This document shows positions 32,446 to 45,700 of a stretch of 64,000 nucleotides of DNA, in pieces; position 1 is the first letter of the stretch; the number at the start of each line of letters is the position of its first letter. Source of the DNA: Drosophila persimilis. Taxonomy: Eukaryota > Arthropoda > Insecta > Diptera > Drosophilidae. The notes below the pieces were generated by a model that did not search any database, was not told where the DNA came from, and saw only the letters and a program-made list of their open reading frames with translations. The position numbers and the translations under genes were made by a program. The stretch covers positions 13,826,001 through 13,890,000 of the forward strand of contig NW_020825288.1 in NCBI RefSeq assembly GCF_003286085.1. Reading direction: 5' to 3'.

Positions 32446-35400
32446 TTGATAGCAGTGGAGAGGCGGACAGTGTAAAGTGTTGGCCTGGTGGGGGGGGGCA
32501 GAGGCAAAGCGGAGTAGATTGGAGTGGAGTGGGGCGCGGCTAAGCCGCCAAAGCATTGCCTCAGTGCATACATTGTGCATGGCCTCCCTCCCTCCTTCTA
32601 CCTCTCTCTCTCTTCCTTTCTTTTTGTCTGTCTATGTGTGTCCCTTTGGGGCATATGAGTGTGTCTGTGTGTGAGGAACTTTGGCAACATTTCCGATTGC
32701 CAGGGACAGAGGGATCCGGGGACAGGTCCCGGACCGGATCGGACCGAGCCGGACCGGGGCGAAAGCAAAATATTTTGCGCCATTTGTCCTTTTTGTCATT
32801 TGTCCGGTGGCACAAACAGGGCAAATTGTTTGCAATAAAGCGCGTGGCTGGAGTGGAGTCGACTGTGGCATAATGCAGGTGCGCCGCCCCCCACCCCGCG
32901 TTGCATGCCTCAACGGATGCGCATTCGAATTTCGAAGGGCCATCGAAAGCAATAACAACAATAAAGATGCACTCGAGTGGGAGGGCGGCCTGCCTTTTTG
33001 GCATGGAACAGCCTTAATAATTAGCAGGAAAGTGGGATTAAGAAGGCCTCCTCGGGAGGCACGTCCAATGGGATCAGTTTCAATGAATTATCTGCAGTAT
33101 TACTGGTTGGATCTTGCACGGATATATTCCATGCAAATTAGTTGAGCACTCCTATAATATCAGGAAATCTCTCTTATCCGGTAGACATTTATCCACTGCG
33201 GATTCTCAATTATTGCATTTCCCGTTCATTCAATAAATAAACATCTATTATATGCTTTCAAGCCATTCATATTGGCTTCCAAACAACTGCTGCGGGGAAA
33301 AACAACAAAGATGACAAAATGCAATAATTTTTCGCTGGAAAGTTGAAGCGGAAAATCGCAAAATGAAAATGTTAATTGATTCTGTTTTTTCCTAGTTACT
33401 TTTTTTGTTTCTTCTTCATTTCGTTGAATGCCTGATGGTGGCTGCCGCTGATGCCGTTGCTGTTGTTTCTTTCGCAGCTTTTATTTGTTGTAGTTGGTGG
33501 GTAAAAGTTTTGTCAATGGGATTTTTTATTGCAGTCGGTAAAAGTTTTTATGTGGCACCATTAGTAGCCAATTATTGGCGACTCCTGCAACGGGGGTGTG
33601 ATGATGTGGGGCATTGCAAATTTATATTCCATGTCAGCGGCTTTTGCAGAGTAGAGTGTGGAAAGTGGAAAGTGCAAAGCGCAGAGAGACAGAGACAGAG
33701 AGACAGAAAGAGAGACTCGGCAAAGGCCGATAATGAGCATCTAATAACTCAATTTGGGCCAAGACAAGGATAAGAAGAGCAGTCGCAAATGGTGTTGGAG
33801 GCGGGGTCAGGGACACTAATTAAAACCGCTGTAAATGGGGGAAAATGGCGAATGGCTGCAGTTGTCGGCGCTTCTTTTAGCTTAATTAAACATTGCCGCT
33901 TGACTTTTAATTGATTGTGAACAAACTGAAAAGCTTGCAGCAGACAAATAAACAATTTAACTAAATGCGCCGCAAAGTAGGCAACGCCGGGCGTCAGTCA
34001 GCAGCGGCTTTTTATGGTCTCGGGGATATGGCCTCACTTTCTCTCTCTCCCCCTCTCTCTGTCGTTCTCTGACTGCCAACTGGCATGGAAATGATGCCCT
34101 AGCCTGGCTTGGCCCGGCCCGGCCTGGCCCTGCCATTGCCGCCGCCGCCGCCTCTTGACGGAGAGTGTAAATGTAAACACAGTTCGTGCAACAAAAGCCA
34201 GCAAGGCGTCAGAGCAGGAACAATGCGTAAGTCGAATGAATGGGCAAAAGCAGAGGGAGCTTCCCCTTACCCAGTTCAGGACGGAGGAACGGTGCACAAA
34301 TGAATGAATGAATGAGCCTAGGCTGACTCTGGCCTCTCTCTCTCTTTCTCTATCTCAGTTTTGAGTGAGTGAATGTGAATGAGTGCTGGGGACAATTGTG
34401 ATAATTGCCGTTGTCTCGCACCTAGCTCTGGGCTGGGGGTGGGCTGCGCGAGGACCTGCCAGTGTGGGGCCTCCGTGAGTCGTGAAATGATGACAAGAAA
34501 AAGCTTTTCCGCCGGCAGTTTGCCTGCCTCCTGCCTCCTGCCTCCTTTCCCTGATCTCCTTCCTGCAGCACCACGTCACGCCCCCCACTGAACCCTATTT
34601 ATTCAACAATTTTCTACAATTTTATTGTTTACATTTATGTTCTGCCTCTCATACGCATATGTGTGTCTGGCTGCGTGTGCCTCATCTTTTGGGGGAAAAA
34701 GTTTTCCTTTGGCCTGGCCTTTCGTTATTTCCAACTCTAACTCGGGGTTTTTGTCTGCTCATGTTTTTTCTCCGACTCTTTTCATACCTTTCCAGAAAGG
34801 GTGTGATGCTTTTGATGAAAGGTTGCCTTTAAGGTGATGCCAGATGGTATACCAAACATCTTTAGAGGCACTGTCAGGGGCAAAAACAATTTAATATTCG
34901 ATTATTCCATTCAGCTTTGTAGTATTATATTTGAAACATCACTTAAAACGCATTGAGAGGGTATCTCAAGCGTCGGCGCCTAAAGCTAGACTTCTTTTTC
35001 CTTTTTTTGTCGGTCGTTTCTTCTGTGTGTCTTGTTCTGCTTCCTCTTTTTTTTCGCGCACAATTTGCATGCGAATTTGCCGCTGTCTGTTGGCTCTGCA
35101 CCTGCCCCTGCTCCTAGTGCTCCTCCTCCTCCTCCTCCTGCGCCTGCTCCTGCTCCTTCCCTTAGAGTTGCGCGTGCCTTTTCCTTTTTCCTGCACGACT
35201 GCAGGCTGCCACTTGGCCTGGCCTCTCATCTGCTTTGCACTGCCTCTCCTCCCCATCCTCCTTAGCCGCTCTTCTACCCATCTGTTTGCACATTTTTTTC
35301 TGCGTTGCCCCACCGTCTTTTTCTTGTTCATTTTTTATGCCCCGTTAACAACTTTTGCTCGGTTTACTTTTTCCGTGTCGAGCGGCGACGGCAACGACGG

Positions 35401-36240
35401 CAACGGCGACGTCTTTGAAAGTTTAATTGTTGTTGCATGTCTTTTTGCTGCTGCCGCTGCCGCTGCTCAGCCGTCCTCCTCCTGGCTGTCCTGTGATCCT
35501 GCCTGCTCATGGTGTTCCGGCTGCTCCTCGAAGTGCTCCGTCCCCGCTGCTCTTCCTCTGCTCGCTTCGTTGTGTAAATTGTACGCCGCACGTTTTTACG
35601 CCTGCAGCGGAGATGGAGTCCAGACCCAGGACGAAGACGAGTCGAGGACTCCACTGTCTTCTCCATATGCATATGTGTCTGTCGCTTTTTCTGTTTCTGT
35701 CTGTCAGTGTGTGTGTGTGTGTGTGTGTGTGGCTGGGGTGTCCTCGTGCTCGACGGAAGTGTGAAACTGAAATTGAGCAACTAAAGGACTAAAAGGCTGT
35801 TGCCTGCTTCCTGTCGCAGCGTTCATTGCCAACGTCTGTTACTGTTAAATGTGTGGGTAGGAGTGAGTCCACACACATACATATACGTAGGAGGAGCATA
35901 TGTGTGTGTGTGAGTGGTGGGGATATGTGCGTGCCTTCGACTTTATTTGGTTTACGCAGCGTTTGGCATTTATTTGCCCACAGTGAGACACTCGCAGCCC
36001 AAATGGGGGAAATGGGGGAAAACTTCGTTTGCTCTGCCCCCAAAATTTTTGCCCGTTTTAAGAAAAAAGCAAACCGGCAAAAAAGTATATACGATATGTA
36101 TTTTTGTAAAGTGCTTGGGGGCGGGTAGGAAGTTTGTAAAACGCATTCTGCTCAGCGATAACTCCATTGAACTGGGGCTAAGTGTTGTTCTTCCTTCAGG
36201 AGCACGCACTCCTTCCGTCCATTGGCTTTTTTTCCCCAGC
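32446..36240. other. Non-coding region upstream of the DIP gene, part 2
   Basis: No convincing exon. Contents include CT/CCT-rich stretches (34,320-34,350; 35,105-35,160), GA-rich DNA (33,680-33,720) and a GT microsatellite at 35,707-35,731. Long open frames near 34,931-35,764 are low-complexity and rejected. Confidence 0.55.
35707..35731. repeat. (GT)n microsatellite
   Basis: Uninterrupted alternating G/T of about 25 nt. Comparable GT/CA or GA runs occur near 39,290-39,308, 39,526-39,551, 40,500-40,520, 42,044-42,063, 46,496-46,515, 51,002-51,022 (GA), 51,262-51,280 and 56,521-56,546. Confidence 0.95.
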
Positions 36241-36245
36241 TCTTT

Positions 36246-36360
36246 TTATACCCTTAAAGCTAGGGTATTATTGACACCCCCGCATAGCAGGAAGAATCGA
36301 AAAACCAATACGATATCTGTATTTTTGAGGAGCATCAACAGCCGAATATTCTATGAACAT
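36246..36360. mobile_element. Possible degraded DINE-1-like fragment
   Basis: TATACCCTTAAAGCTAGGGTATT followed about 80 nt later by AGCATCAACAGCCGA resembles the start and middle of DINE-1-type elements (compare TATACCC...GGGTATATTAG and AGCATCAAAAGCCGAGTCGA at 60.2 kb). The rest does not align well by eye. Confidence 0.35.
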
Positions 36361-36599
36361 ACCTAATATGTTACTCTAAGAACTAAATTTTAAGGATATC
36401 CCTGACCTTTTTTTTATTCCTATTTTTAAGTAGGAGCCGATAAGATCAGACTGCAGTATGCATATCAATAGGTCGAAAACTTGTAAATTGGGAGAACAAG
36501 TTTATATTTCTAAAGACAATCTAATCAAACTTAAAGAGATCTAATATATTGGGATTTTTCCTAGTTTAATCGACTTTCGGATGACTCGGAAAAAAATCA

Positions 36600-36870
36600 T
36601 TATTTTTCTAGAACGCTATTTAAATAAAATAAAGATTAAAACTTAGACTTAAATATATAAATAAATTAAAATGTGTTTCAATCTAAATAAAACATATTTA
36701 TTTTAATATGAATCCTATATATTTTAAATGTTAAATATGAAAATATTAATTTTAAAATATATTTAATTAAAATATTAAAATATTTATTTTAAAATATATT
36801 TAATTAAAATATGAAAATATTTCTTTTAAATATAAAATATATTTAGATTAAATATTTGCATATTAATGTT
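36600..36870. repeat. AT-rich stretch with a tandem duplication
   Basis: Very AT-rich DNA in which TTTTAAAATATATTTAATTA followed by AAATAT(T/G)AAAATATTT appears twice in tandem (about 36,757-36,820), with further decayed copies on both sides. No coding capacity. Confidence 0.75.
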
Positions 36871-36960
36871 AAAACGTGAGTGAAAACTTTTCCCATTTTT
36901 ATATATTTTAAGTCTCGGGTCAAATATAATGCCGTAAATATTTAAATCTAAGTGTAACTA

Positions 36961-39900
36961 TTCGTGGTTTAGGGATTTTTTTCCTGGGTGGAACTTCCAG
37001 GGTATGTAAAGCCTCGGCTCCCTATGCCCAACCCTTTCTAGTTTTTTTTTGCGTGTGTCCAGGAGTGGGTAGCAGCCAACGGAAGCGATAAGATAACATA
37101 CACACTCGTAGACACACTCATGGCAACACACACACTCATGGAAGTACACACACACTCAGGGACACACTCAGGGAAACATTCACATGCATATGATTTCTAC
37201 ACGCTCGTTCATGTTCCAAGGGTTTTTCGGTTTTGTTTTCCTTTTCCTCTCACTTCTACCATTTCTCGTGATTTTTCTTTTTTGTTTGGCTTCTGCTTCC
37301 TCTGTTTGCTCTTCGCTGTCTGTTATCTGTTATCTAATAGTCGTGATTGCTCAATCATTTGACAAATTTGATTGTAATTGAAAAGCTGAGCTATGGGATT
37401 GACGCATTGGATGGGCTAAGATCGGATAGGATTCAGTGTATGCATGGGCAGATTAAGTGCGGACTACAGTGTATTGAAAAGTGATTCTGGAATACATAAG
37501 GAACGCATTCGAGACCTTGATGGGCGGAGGCGATTTTAGGATATCCGAAATGAGTGCCTTTTAAAGATTGCTGTTCCCTCCAGAAATATAAGAATTTGTC
37601 CCAAACAATTATACTTTTATTTCAATAACATTCCCCATGCAAAAAAGTGAGACGAGACTTCCGAAACTCCACTAAAACTATTCAAAATAAAACCCTAACC
37701 GAGCCACAGCTCAGATGTGACGAAGCTTTCTCAACCTTCTTCCATAACAGAGTTTTCCACAAATGCTTTAACTTCTTGAAGCTCCTCGGGGATCATATAA
37801 TTGGCTCCGGCTCAGAGCCAGGCAGAATGTCTTTAGAAAAATTCCTAGAACTGCATGCCGCAGACTGGAAGGCATAATCGACGCTGCTAGCCGCATTTGT
37901 TGCCATAATTGCTGTTGGCTTAATTTCAACAGGCAACTTCCGTGACGGCAACTTGAATTGCTCCTGCCTCTGCCTCTACCTCTGCCCCGGTCTCAGACTC
38001 CGCCTCGGCCACCGCTGCAACTGCTCCGCCAGCGACAAGGACAACAAGAAAATCCATTTGAGTCCACAAGCTTGCCATGTTGCAGCAAACACACCTACGC
38101 CCACACCCACAGGCGGAGGCAGAGGCAGAGGCAGAGGCAGAGGCAGAGACAGAGACAGAGGTACTCCATGTGTGTACAAATGTGCACTTGAAGAAACAAC
38201 TTAATTGAATGGAATTGATGGTGGTGGACTCCCTTATAAATATTCTTTTTATTGAGTGAATTTTAACTGGAATACTTGGCAATGGAAACTAATTAATTTA
38301 TTTACAATTAGTGATAGTCCAAGTCTAAAACATACACGATTGTGCGTAGCACTGTCATCGGGGAAATATTTAGTGCTGATATTGACAGCTGGATACCCTT
38401 GGAGATCAAATAAATTGTTAACGAGCAAATAAATATAGAATCACTACTCTCTGTAGAATGATCTGTCACATGATCTGTGTCTAATAAGAGTCTCAGTAAC
38501 TCTTCGTATAGATACTTAAATCTACTTATCATATTGATAATAATTTCTTGCAGTGCATTTGGTGCTGCTCATTTGGTTTTAGCTTTCTATACATGTGCCG
38601 CTCGCTTTTCCTTCCTTTGGCACCCCGTGTAGGTTCTCCTCGGAGTGCACATCCTCTATTGCTCTCATTCGCTTTGTTATTTTTATTGCTCTGGCTCCCG
38701 GCTCCCGGCTCCTGGTCCCGTTCTGGTCTTTACCTACTCGCACTCGCACTCCCACTCCCACTCCTTCTCCTGTTCCGGCTCTTGGTCCTCCTCCACTACC
38801 ATCTCTGGCTCCTTTTCGTTTTCCTTTTGCTGTTTACTTGGCTCCTACTATGTGCTGTGTATGTGTGCCCTGTGTCTTGGAATCGTTTGTCCGGCACCTA
38901 GCCCCTGCCGGCGTCTGCTCATCAACGCCACATTTGTGTGCTGGCTGCTGCTCATTCTGATGCAGTTTCTCCTTTATCCTCACTGCTCATATGAGTGTGT
39001 CCTTCTCGGCGTCCCTGTGTGTGTGTTTCGTCCATTTGCAACTGTGCATTTGTCTGGTCGCTTGAGCAGCCTTTCAGCTGTGCCCCAATCGAGAGCCCCT
39101 TCTCTTCTGCAGCGCCCCGTGTGGCACTTGTGTGTGTCTCTCCCTCGTTCGGACTGCCTCTCTGTTTGCATAAATGACTGTGCCTCTGTATTTGGCATGA
39201 CTCTTGAATTAATTTTGCAACATTTTAAATTGAGCGCAATTAATTGCAAAAATGTTTTATTTTTCCACTTGCACTCGTTTTTCCCCCACACACACACACA
39301 CACACACATATATACCCAATTGCATTTCTGCATTCGTACGAGTATGCCTCTGTATGTGGGCGCTTGTGTGTATTTTGGTTTGCTGTGCATTTGGTTGCCA
39401 TTTTATATGCATTTTTTTTTTGTGTTGCATGCAAGTGCGAACACGCGCATTCAAGCATATGCACGTCGCCATCGCACGCTCCCCACATGCACACACACCA
39501 ACAAATCTATACAAGCATATTCACTCACACACACACACACACACACACACATCTATATGCGACGTTTTTGTTGGGCATTCGCCTGGACGTGTTGCCGCTT
39601 TTGCCACTCATTTCATAGTTGCCGTTTCTCTGGTATACCCCGCACTCGTTAAGTGCAAGAGTATGCTGTTATGTTATTGTTCAAAGTTCCACAGAAGAGA
39701 TAATCCAACAGTGTTTGTCTATTCAAATTATTAAAATTAGGAGAACCAAGCCAATGAAAGGACGCCAATCCCGGCCCAGAAATATCTTCGATATATGTAT
39801 CTTATTTCATCTCTCTTTCTCCATAAATGATTATAGATCATCTGCTTAGTAGCTCTGATTAGTGGGTATCGGCGCTGTCGATTTAACGACTATATCCCCT

Positions 39901-41123
39901 CTCTGGACAACCAATCTTCATCGCTCGCCAGCTTGCCTTTTCGTGCGTGTGTGTGTGTGCATTTTTTCCGCTGGCGTATTTTATGCATTGCTTTTATCGC
40001 GCTTTCTAGCCACGCACACAGACACGAAGGCACTTTCACACCGACACAGGCACACATACAGACACACACAAAACCCAGATATTGGGACCACGGGCATCGC
40101 ATGGCACGCACCGCCTAAAAGTATGCAGCATGCATTGAAAGGCTTTTTACATGACACTCTGGCGGGCTGGGCCGCTACCCTTTCTCTGTCTCACTCTTTC
40201 ACCCCTTAGACCGCTTTTTCTCACCCTCTTACTACTTTTTTTCCCCGCTTTCTGTTTCATTTCGGGGCATTGTTGTCGCTGCTGTCGCTGTTAATTTTTT
40301 CGGGACGCTGCTGTTGCATTTTTGTCATTTGCGCCGCTGCCTGCCCCAATCCGTGTCACTTTACATCTCTTTGCATGCGTGCCACTCCGCGTAGTCTGTG
40401 TGTACGCTGCTATGTCGCTTATTTATATCCAATTGTTCATTTGTCTTTGGTTTATGTTACGCATACGTCATGTCTGCCCATATTTTATGCTCACTCCGTG
40501 TGTGTGTGTGTGTGTGTGTCTGAGAGAGAGCGGAGAGTGGGGAGAGTGGTGGTGCACCACAATGTGTAATATTTTTCGTTATATTTATGTACATTCTGCA
40601 TTGTGTTTTTGGCCTGCTTTTCTTTTATTTTTTCCCACCATCCAATTTACAAAAACTCAGAGTGTCGCATACGCAGATTTGTCAGGCATCCGGAAATTGA
40701 TCAATGAGCGGTAGAAGAAATATTTGTACGAAAAATGTGAAATATTAACAACTGAGAAATAATAATAATAATAAATTATAAATTTGCTGATCAGGAAGTT
40801 GAAGTAGCGCTCCGAACGATTTTTATGGCCTACGCTGCCAAGTGAACTTTGAGTTATGAGAATTTAGATTTTTTAGATGGGATTTTGTGATTTTCCATTT
40901 GGGATTTATGCCCACTTGGGCTGTGATATATCACGAAAATTCAACACAATTTCAGACAATTTTAATCCATACAAATTTCAATATTTTTCAATGCAACAAA
41001 TTGTCTTCCCCACTTAAGACTTCTGATCGTTTTCAGTTGCCATTGAGTTCCCGGAGGAGAAGTTTGTTTCATTCTCTCTTTCCTTTGCCTTGCAAATAGA
41101 ACAGCAAACTTGTCCACAAATCG
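36961..41123. other. Non-coding region upstream of the DIP gene, part 3
   Basis: Contents: CA-rich DNA at 37,095-37,170; a (GGCAGA)n hexanucleotide run at 38,112-38,161; multiple CA/GT runs at 39.3-40.5 kb; a fragment with TATACCCCGCACTCGTTAAG at 39,635-39,655 resembling the edge of a dispersed repeat. A 76-codon open frame at 37,647-37,877 has ordinary amino-acid composition, but I recognise nothing in it. Confidence 0.55.
38112..38161. repeat. (GGCAGA)n hexanucleotide run
   Basis: About seven to eight near-perfect units of GGCAGA, drifting to GACAGA at the right end. Confidence 0.9.
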
Positions 41124-41270
41124 TACACAGAAAAAAAATTAAATATTTTTTTATATTTTATAAAGGATAAAATAATCATTTTTCCCTGTCAACGAAAGAC
41201 CCTTATTGTAGATAATTTCAAATCGTAATCTTGTGCTTGTTTTAATCAGTCTCCATTTATTTTCAGTGTA
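41124..41270. mobile_element. Short AT-rich MITE-like element with terminal inverted repeats
   Basis: The left end TACACAGAAAAAAAATTAAA and the right end TTTATTTTCAGTGTA form imperfect inverted repeats (the right end inverted reads TACACTGAAAATAAA). The element is 147 bp, AT-rich and non-coding. CAAAT occurs close to both outer edges and could be a blurred target-site duplication. Confidence 0.55.
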
Positions 41271-42734
41271 TACAAATGAGTCCAGAGCCGGGGCTCGATG
41301 ATGATGATGATGATGGTGTCCTCGCTGTGCCAAAGGATATCCGCTTTAACTTTTGCCGCAATCGAACACTGAAATCGAATGTGCCGGTGTGTGTGCGGCG
41401 GATTTCTCCACTTCTCTCATAAGGAGAAAGCGATTTTTCTTATTTATTTCTCAGTATTTCTTTATTTCTTGCTTCAAATTGTATCAGAATTTTCTCTATC
41501 GTTTTTTCTTTTGCCTGCAATTGGTTTTTCTATTGCTTTCTCCTCCGCTGTCTCACTGTCGCTTCTGCTCCTGCCACTTTCGTCCTGCCGTTGTTGTTGT
41601 TTTTGTTGCTCATTGCTCAAATGTATTTTGCATTTTTTATGGAACTTGCAATGCCAATACAACAGCAACAGTAATACAAGGAAGAAAAGACATAATAGAA
41701 AGCCGAAGCTTTAGATACTCTAAATGATCTATCGTGGGTTCGGTGGGTTCAGATAGAGCTCTATCACATAGAGATCCCATCAGGGCGATTCCCAAAAAGT
41801 ACGATACTGTGGCCACTTCGATGGGGAAACATCGGATCGAAACAATTATACCCCTTCGAAGAGTACAACAAATTTGTCTGGCAACAGAGACAGAAAAAGA
41901 ATGAGGAAAACTTTTATTTCTCTCTCCTTTGGCTGTCACATTTTCTTATTGTAGTTGATAAACTTGCCGTTCGTGCGCCAGGACCATGTCCAAGTGTCTA
42001 TGACTGTTTATGGCCCAGTCTGTCAGTTGGCCAAGAGCCTGCCTGTGTGTGTGTGTGTGTGTGGGAGTGTGAGTCGCTCTCCCTCTCTGTGCCTCTGTCT
42101 GTCAGTGTGTGGATGTTTCGGTTGCTTTTTTTATTATTCAGTAAATCAAATCAGTTGCCTAACAACTCAATCCAAACACTTGCAGCACGCGCCTGGGACA
42201 TGGACATGGACATGGTCTCACTCTGTGCCCCATTCGTGTGCCCCACCCCCCCTGGGGCTGTCTCCTGTCGTGGGGCTGCCTCATCTTTTCCATCTTGCTC
42301 ATCTGTCTGGCTGTGTCGTGGTGGAAGTACTGGTCTTCGTCCTGCTTCTGGTCTGGTCTTGACTCGCTTTCTGGGCCTGGTCTTGCTGCTGCTGTGTATT
42401 TTTACAGTTAAGTCAATATGCAGCCGTCAAAAACAACACTTGATACTTTTGTGAGTTACTTGTGCAGAGTTTTTCCCCCGCCCACTCATCCGCTGGATGT
42501 ATCTTTTCCTATCTGTCATCTGGCCATTGTGAGTTTTCCCTTCAAAGTTTTGCACAAAAATAAACAACTAAAGCCACACACAGACCCACAGACTGACTCC
42601 CCCCACACAGACACACAGAGAGATTCAGAGACACAGATACAGGAGTTGGCAATGAGGCAGTGAAACAAATTTATGGTCATATCAACAACACACAGATACA
42701 CCCGCACACATCCTCAAAGGGAGACACTCACACA

Positions 42735-42765
42735 GCTACAACTACAACTACAACTACAACTACAG
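42735..42765. repeat. (CTACAA)n hexanucleotide run
   Basis: Five near-perfect CTACAA units. Confidence 0.9.
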
Positions 42766-45700
42766 TTACAGTTTGTTTCAGTGTTAACAATGCATATGCA
42801 GGAGAGCTAAGGGCAACCATAAGCGACTTACGTGCATAAGCCCTAGCAAAAAGCTTGAGCTATCATCCTAACAAGCAACCGGCAGCACTGCCACAGCCAG
42901 ACCATCAGTCTGTCATTGTGTCACTCTGCCATTCTACCAATCAGCCAGTCCATCAGTCTATCATCATACACAAATACTCCGGGTACTCCCCCGTGCGTTT
43001 ACTCGTACTCATGGGTCAGGGTCCTGTGTCAGGTGCGGATGCGGAGCTGGTTGCATTCCAAATCGTGTGAAAGCGGATTGTTATCAATTCAGTTGTCGAT
43101 TCGCCTTCGTGTAGCGATTGAAGAGTCAGTCAAGAGTCAGGCTATGGCCGTGGACAGATGGACCCCAGACCCGGGCGGGCACCTTCTGCAAATGATGCAT
43201 CTAATGGCTCAGATGCGATAATACCCAGATATTCCTCCATGTCTGGTAACGTCTGAGCATTTTGATGAGGTGCCAGATCTGAATATAAGTGATTCTGGAA
43301 GAGGATTTCGATTTAGGAGCTACTTAGAGATTCCAGAAATACCCTGAAGAAGCAGTTTCTTCTACATAAAATGACACTCAAGTCGAGGCACTATTCTAAC
43401 CTTTCTCTTTTCTTTCCATCTGAATATATTCTACAACTTCCCCTCTTCGACGCACATAAGTGAAACTTGGCCATTATGCCAGGTTCATTTAAAAGAATCT
43501 CCTTAAGTTCCGATCAATTTAATTTTCTTTTCTGTCTGCGGAAAATATAAAAACTTTTCGAATCATTCATCATTTTGGAATCATTTTCGGCCATCAATGT
43601 TTGATCGTTTCAATCGCTTTAAGGGCCATTTCCATAATCCTGAACTCCGGCAGCACCCCCCACAGTTCCATTGCCCCATTGCCCATTTCCAATCCAACAG
43701 CCGAAAGAAACTTATTTGAGGAAATCTCATAGACACGTATGCTGGCTCTCGAGTTGTGTGCCTTTTTGGCCATTACCAATTGGGGGGGAACCTTTTTTTA
43801 CGATTTACGTGCCGCATCCCAGGGGAGAGGAGGAGACCTGGTCCTGGTCCATACCATTGTGACTCCACGCCACACCCCAAGTCGAACACATATCCCCACC
43901 TGGCACTCTGGTCATCCACACGGCTGGGACTGGTGCTTTTAATATTTCTCATATTTTTATGGCACTTACTGGGAGTGGGATCAGGTCATCATCGTATTTT
44001 GTGTGATTTTTTTATTTTATTTTTTTTTTTTTGGTCCTGGCAACTTTTGCCACTGAAATTAACAAGTCTCCACCCACACATACATATGTACATGTACGTA
44101 TGTATATTGTGTATAGATATGGATTATTTGTGTATGCTTTTGACAAACATTTTGGATGTTTGTTCATTTGTAATTTGGTTGCTGGCATTTGCATTTGCTT
44201 TAGACCAAAACAGAACCGAATCGAATGGAATCGAATTGAATTGAATCGTTGATGGCCGTGGGCCATTCTCTGTTAATAAAGCCATTCAATTTTAATCATC
44301 GCCATACATCGTCATACAATGCAAGGCATTTCGCAAACAATACTCGCATGCGATAACAACGGTAGCAACAAAAAAGGTGTACCGCGCACGGCATCAAACA
44401 CACAAATGAGGAAGGACGAAAACAAACAAACGAACCAACGAACAAGCGAACACTCGAACATTCGAACAGTCGAACAAGGAAACAAACAAACAATGCAGCA
44501 AAGTATTTGCTTTGAGCAAATTTGGCCGCAATCGGCCGCAATGTTGACATTTTGTTTGGCGGCTTTTGGTAGTTCAATTTGATATTTGATTAAACGAAAT
44601 TTTTGTGCAGAATCGCCCGCCAAACCCCAAACTAAGCGGACTTCCTTGTTTGGGCAATTTACACTGAGAGAAATTAGGTATAATAAAAATTAAAAATAAT
44701 TCGAAAGGTTTCAGAGCTAGAGCTTGTTCTGGTATCAACAGCCTGTTGATTGCCCTGATATTTAAGATGTTTTTATAAAAATATCCACAAAAAGTTTACT
44801 GGTCGATATGTTGAAAAAACGCAAAGCCTCCCAAAATGCTGGAAAACCAAAGTGTTCCAAGTGATTTGCATAGCGACATTTGATAATAAAATTTTCTATT
44901 AAGATTTGGGGACAGAGTACTCGTAGTTCCATTCACACTCGTATTTGTCCAACCATCACCTAGAAACTAACCTGTTTTTTTTTTTTTTTAAAAACATTGG
45001 AAAACTTGTTGCTACAAAGGTGGGTGTCTCTTTGGGTTTTCCCACAGTGCACCTGCCTTGAAAGTTCTCCTATCATTTGGCCAGGCTCATTTGCTCTTCT
45101 GTTGCATATTTAATGTCAAATTTTTATTATCCTTTTGCTGCTCCTGTAGGCGAAAACAAAGAGCCAAAGAAAGTTGAAGTAAAGTTTTTCAAGTGAAGGC
45201 ATCAACGCAAGTTCAGTTCAGTTCAGTTTGGTTCGGTTCTGTTCGGTTCGGATGTCAGCCCCATCAGGAGGAGCAGTCAGCTGGGGAGTTGTCAGTCGTG
45301 TCCTGCTGCTGATCCGTGTCCCTGTCCTCGTCCCTGTCCCCGCCTTTGCTTCTGCTTCTGCTTCTGCTCCTGCCGCCTGACTCTTCTGTGCTGTGCTCTG
45401 CTGTGTCCCTATCTGCTGTGCACATCCTGTGGCCCATTTGGCGCTTACTGTGGCAACTGAGGCGTCATCATCATGCTCGGGTCCATTGTTGTTGCCCTAC
45501 GAGAAGAAGGACACCAATGGGTGGGGATGGCTGTGGGATGGTTGTGGGACTTTTGGGTTTTTGGTAAAAATGAAGTTTTTCCCGTTCTTTCGTCATGAAT
45601 TGATAATGTACACATGCTCATAAGGGGATGCGTGCTAAGAGGTGGAGCGGAGTGGTCGGGCAGGGGTAACGAGGATTTGCATATATACACGTTCGTCTCT

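Noticed and set aside
34931-35764. 277-codon plus-strand open frame
   Set aside because: Cys/Leu/Ser low-complexity translation of CTC/CTG/TGC-rich DNA.
38645-39652. 335-codon plus-strand open frame
   Set aside because: Built on CTC/CAC and CA microsatellite DNA (Ser/His/Thr runs); overlapping equivalents occur in the other frames and on the other strand.
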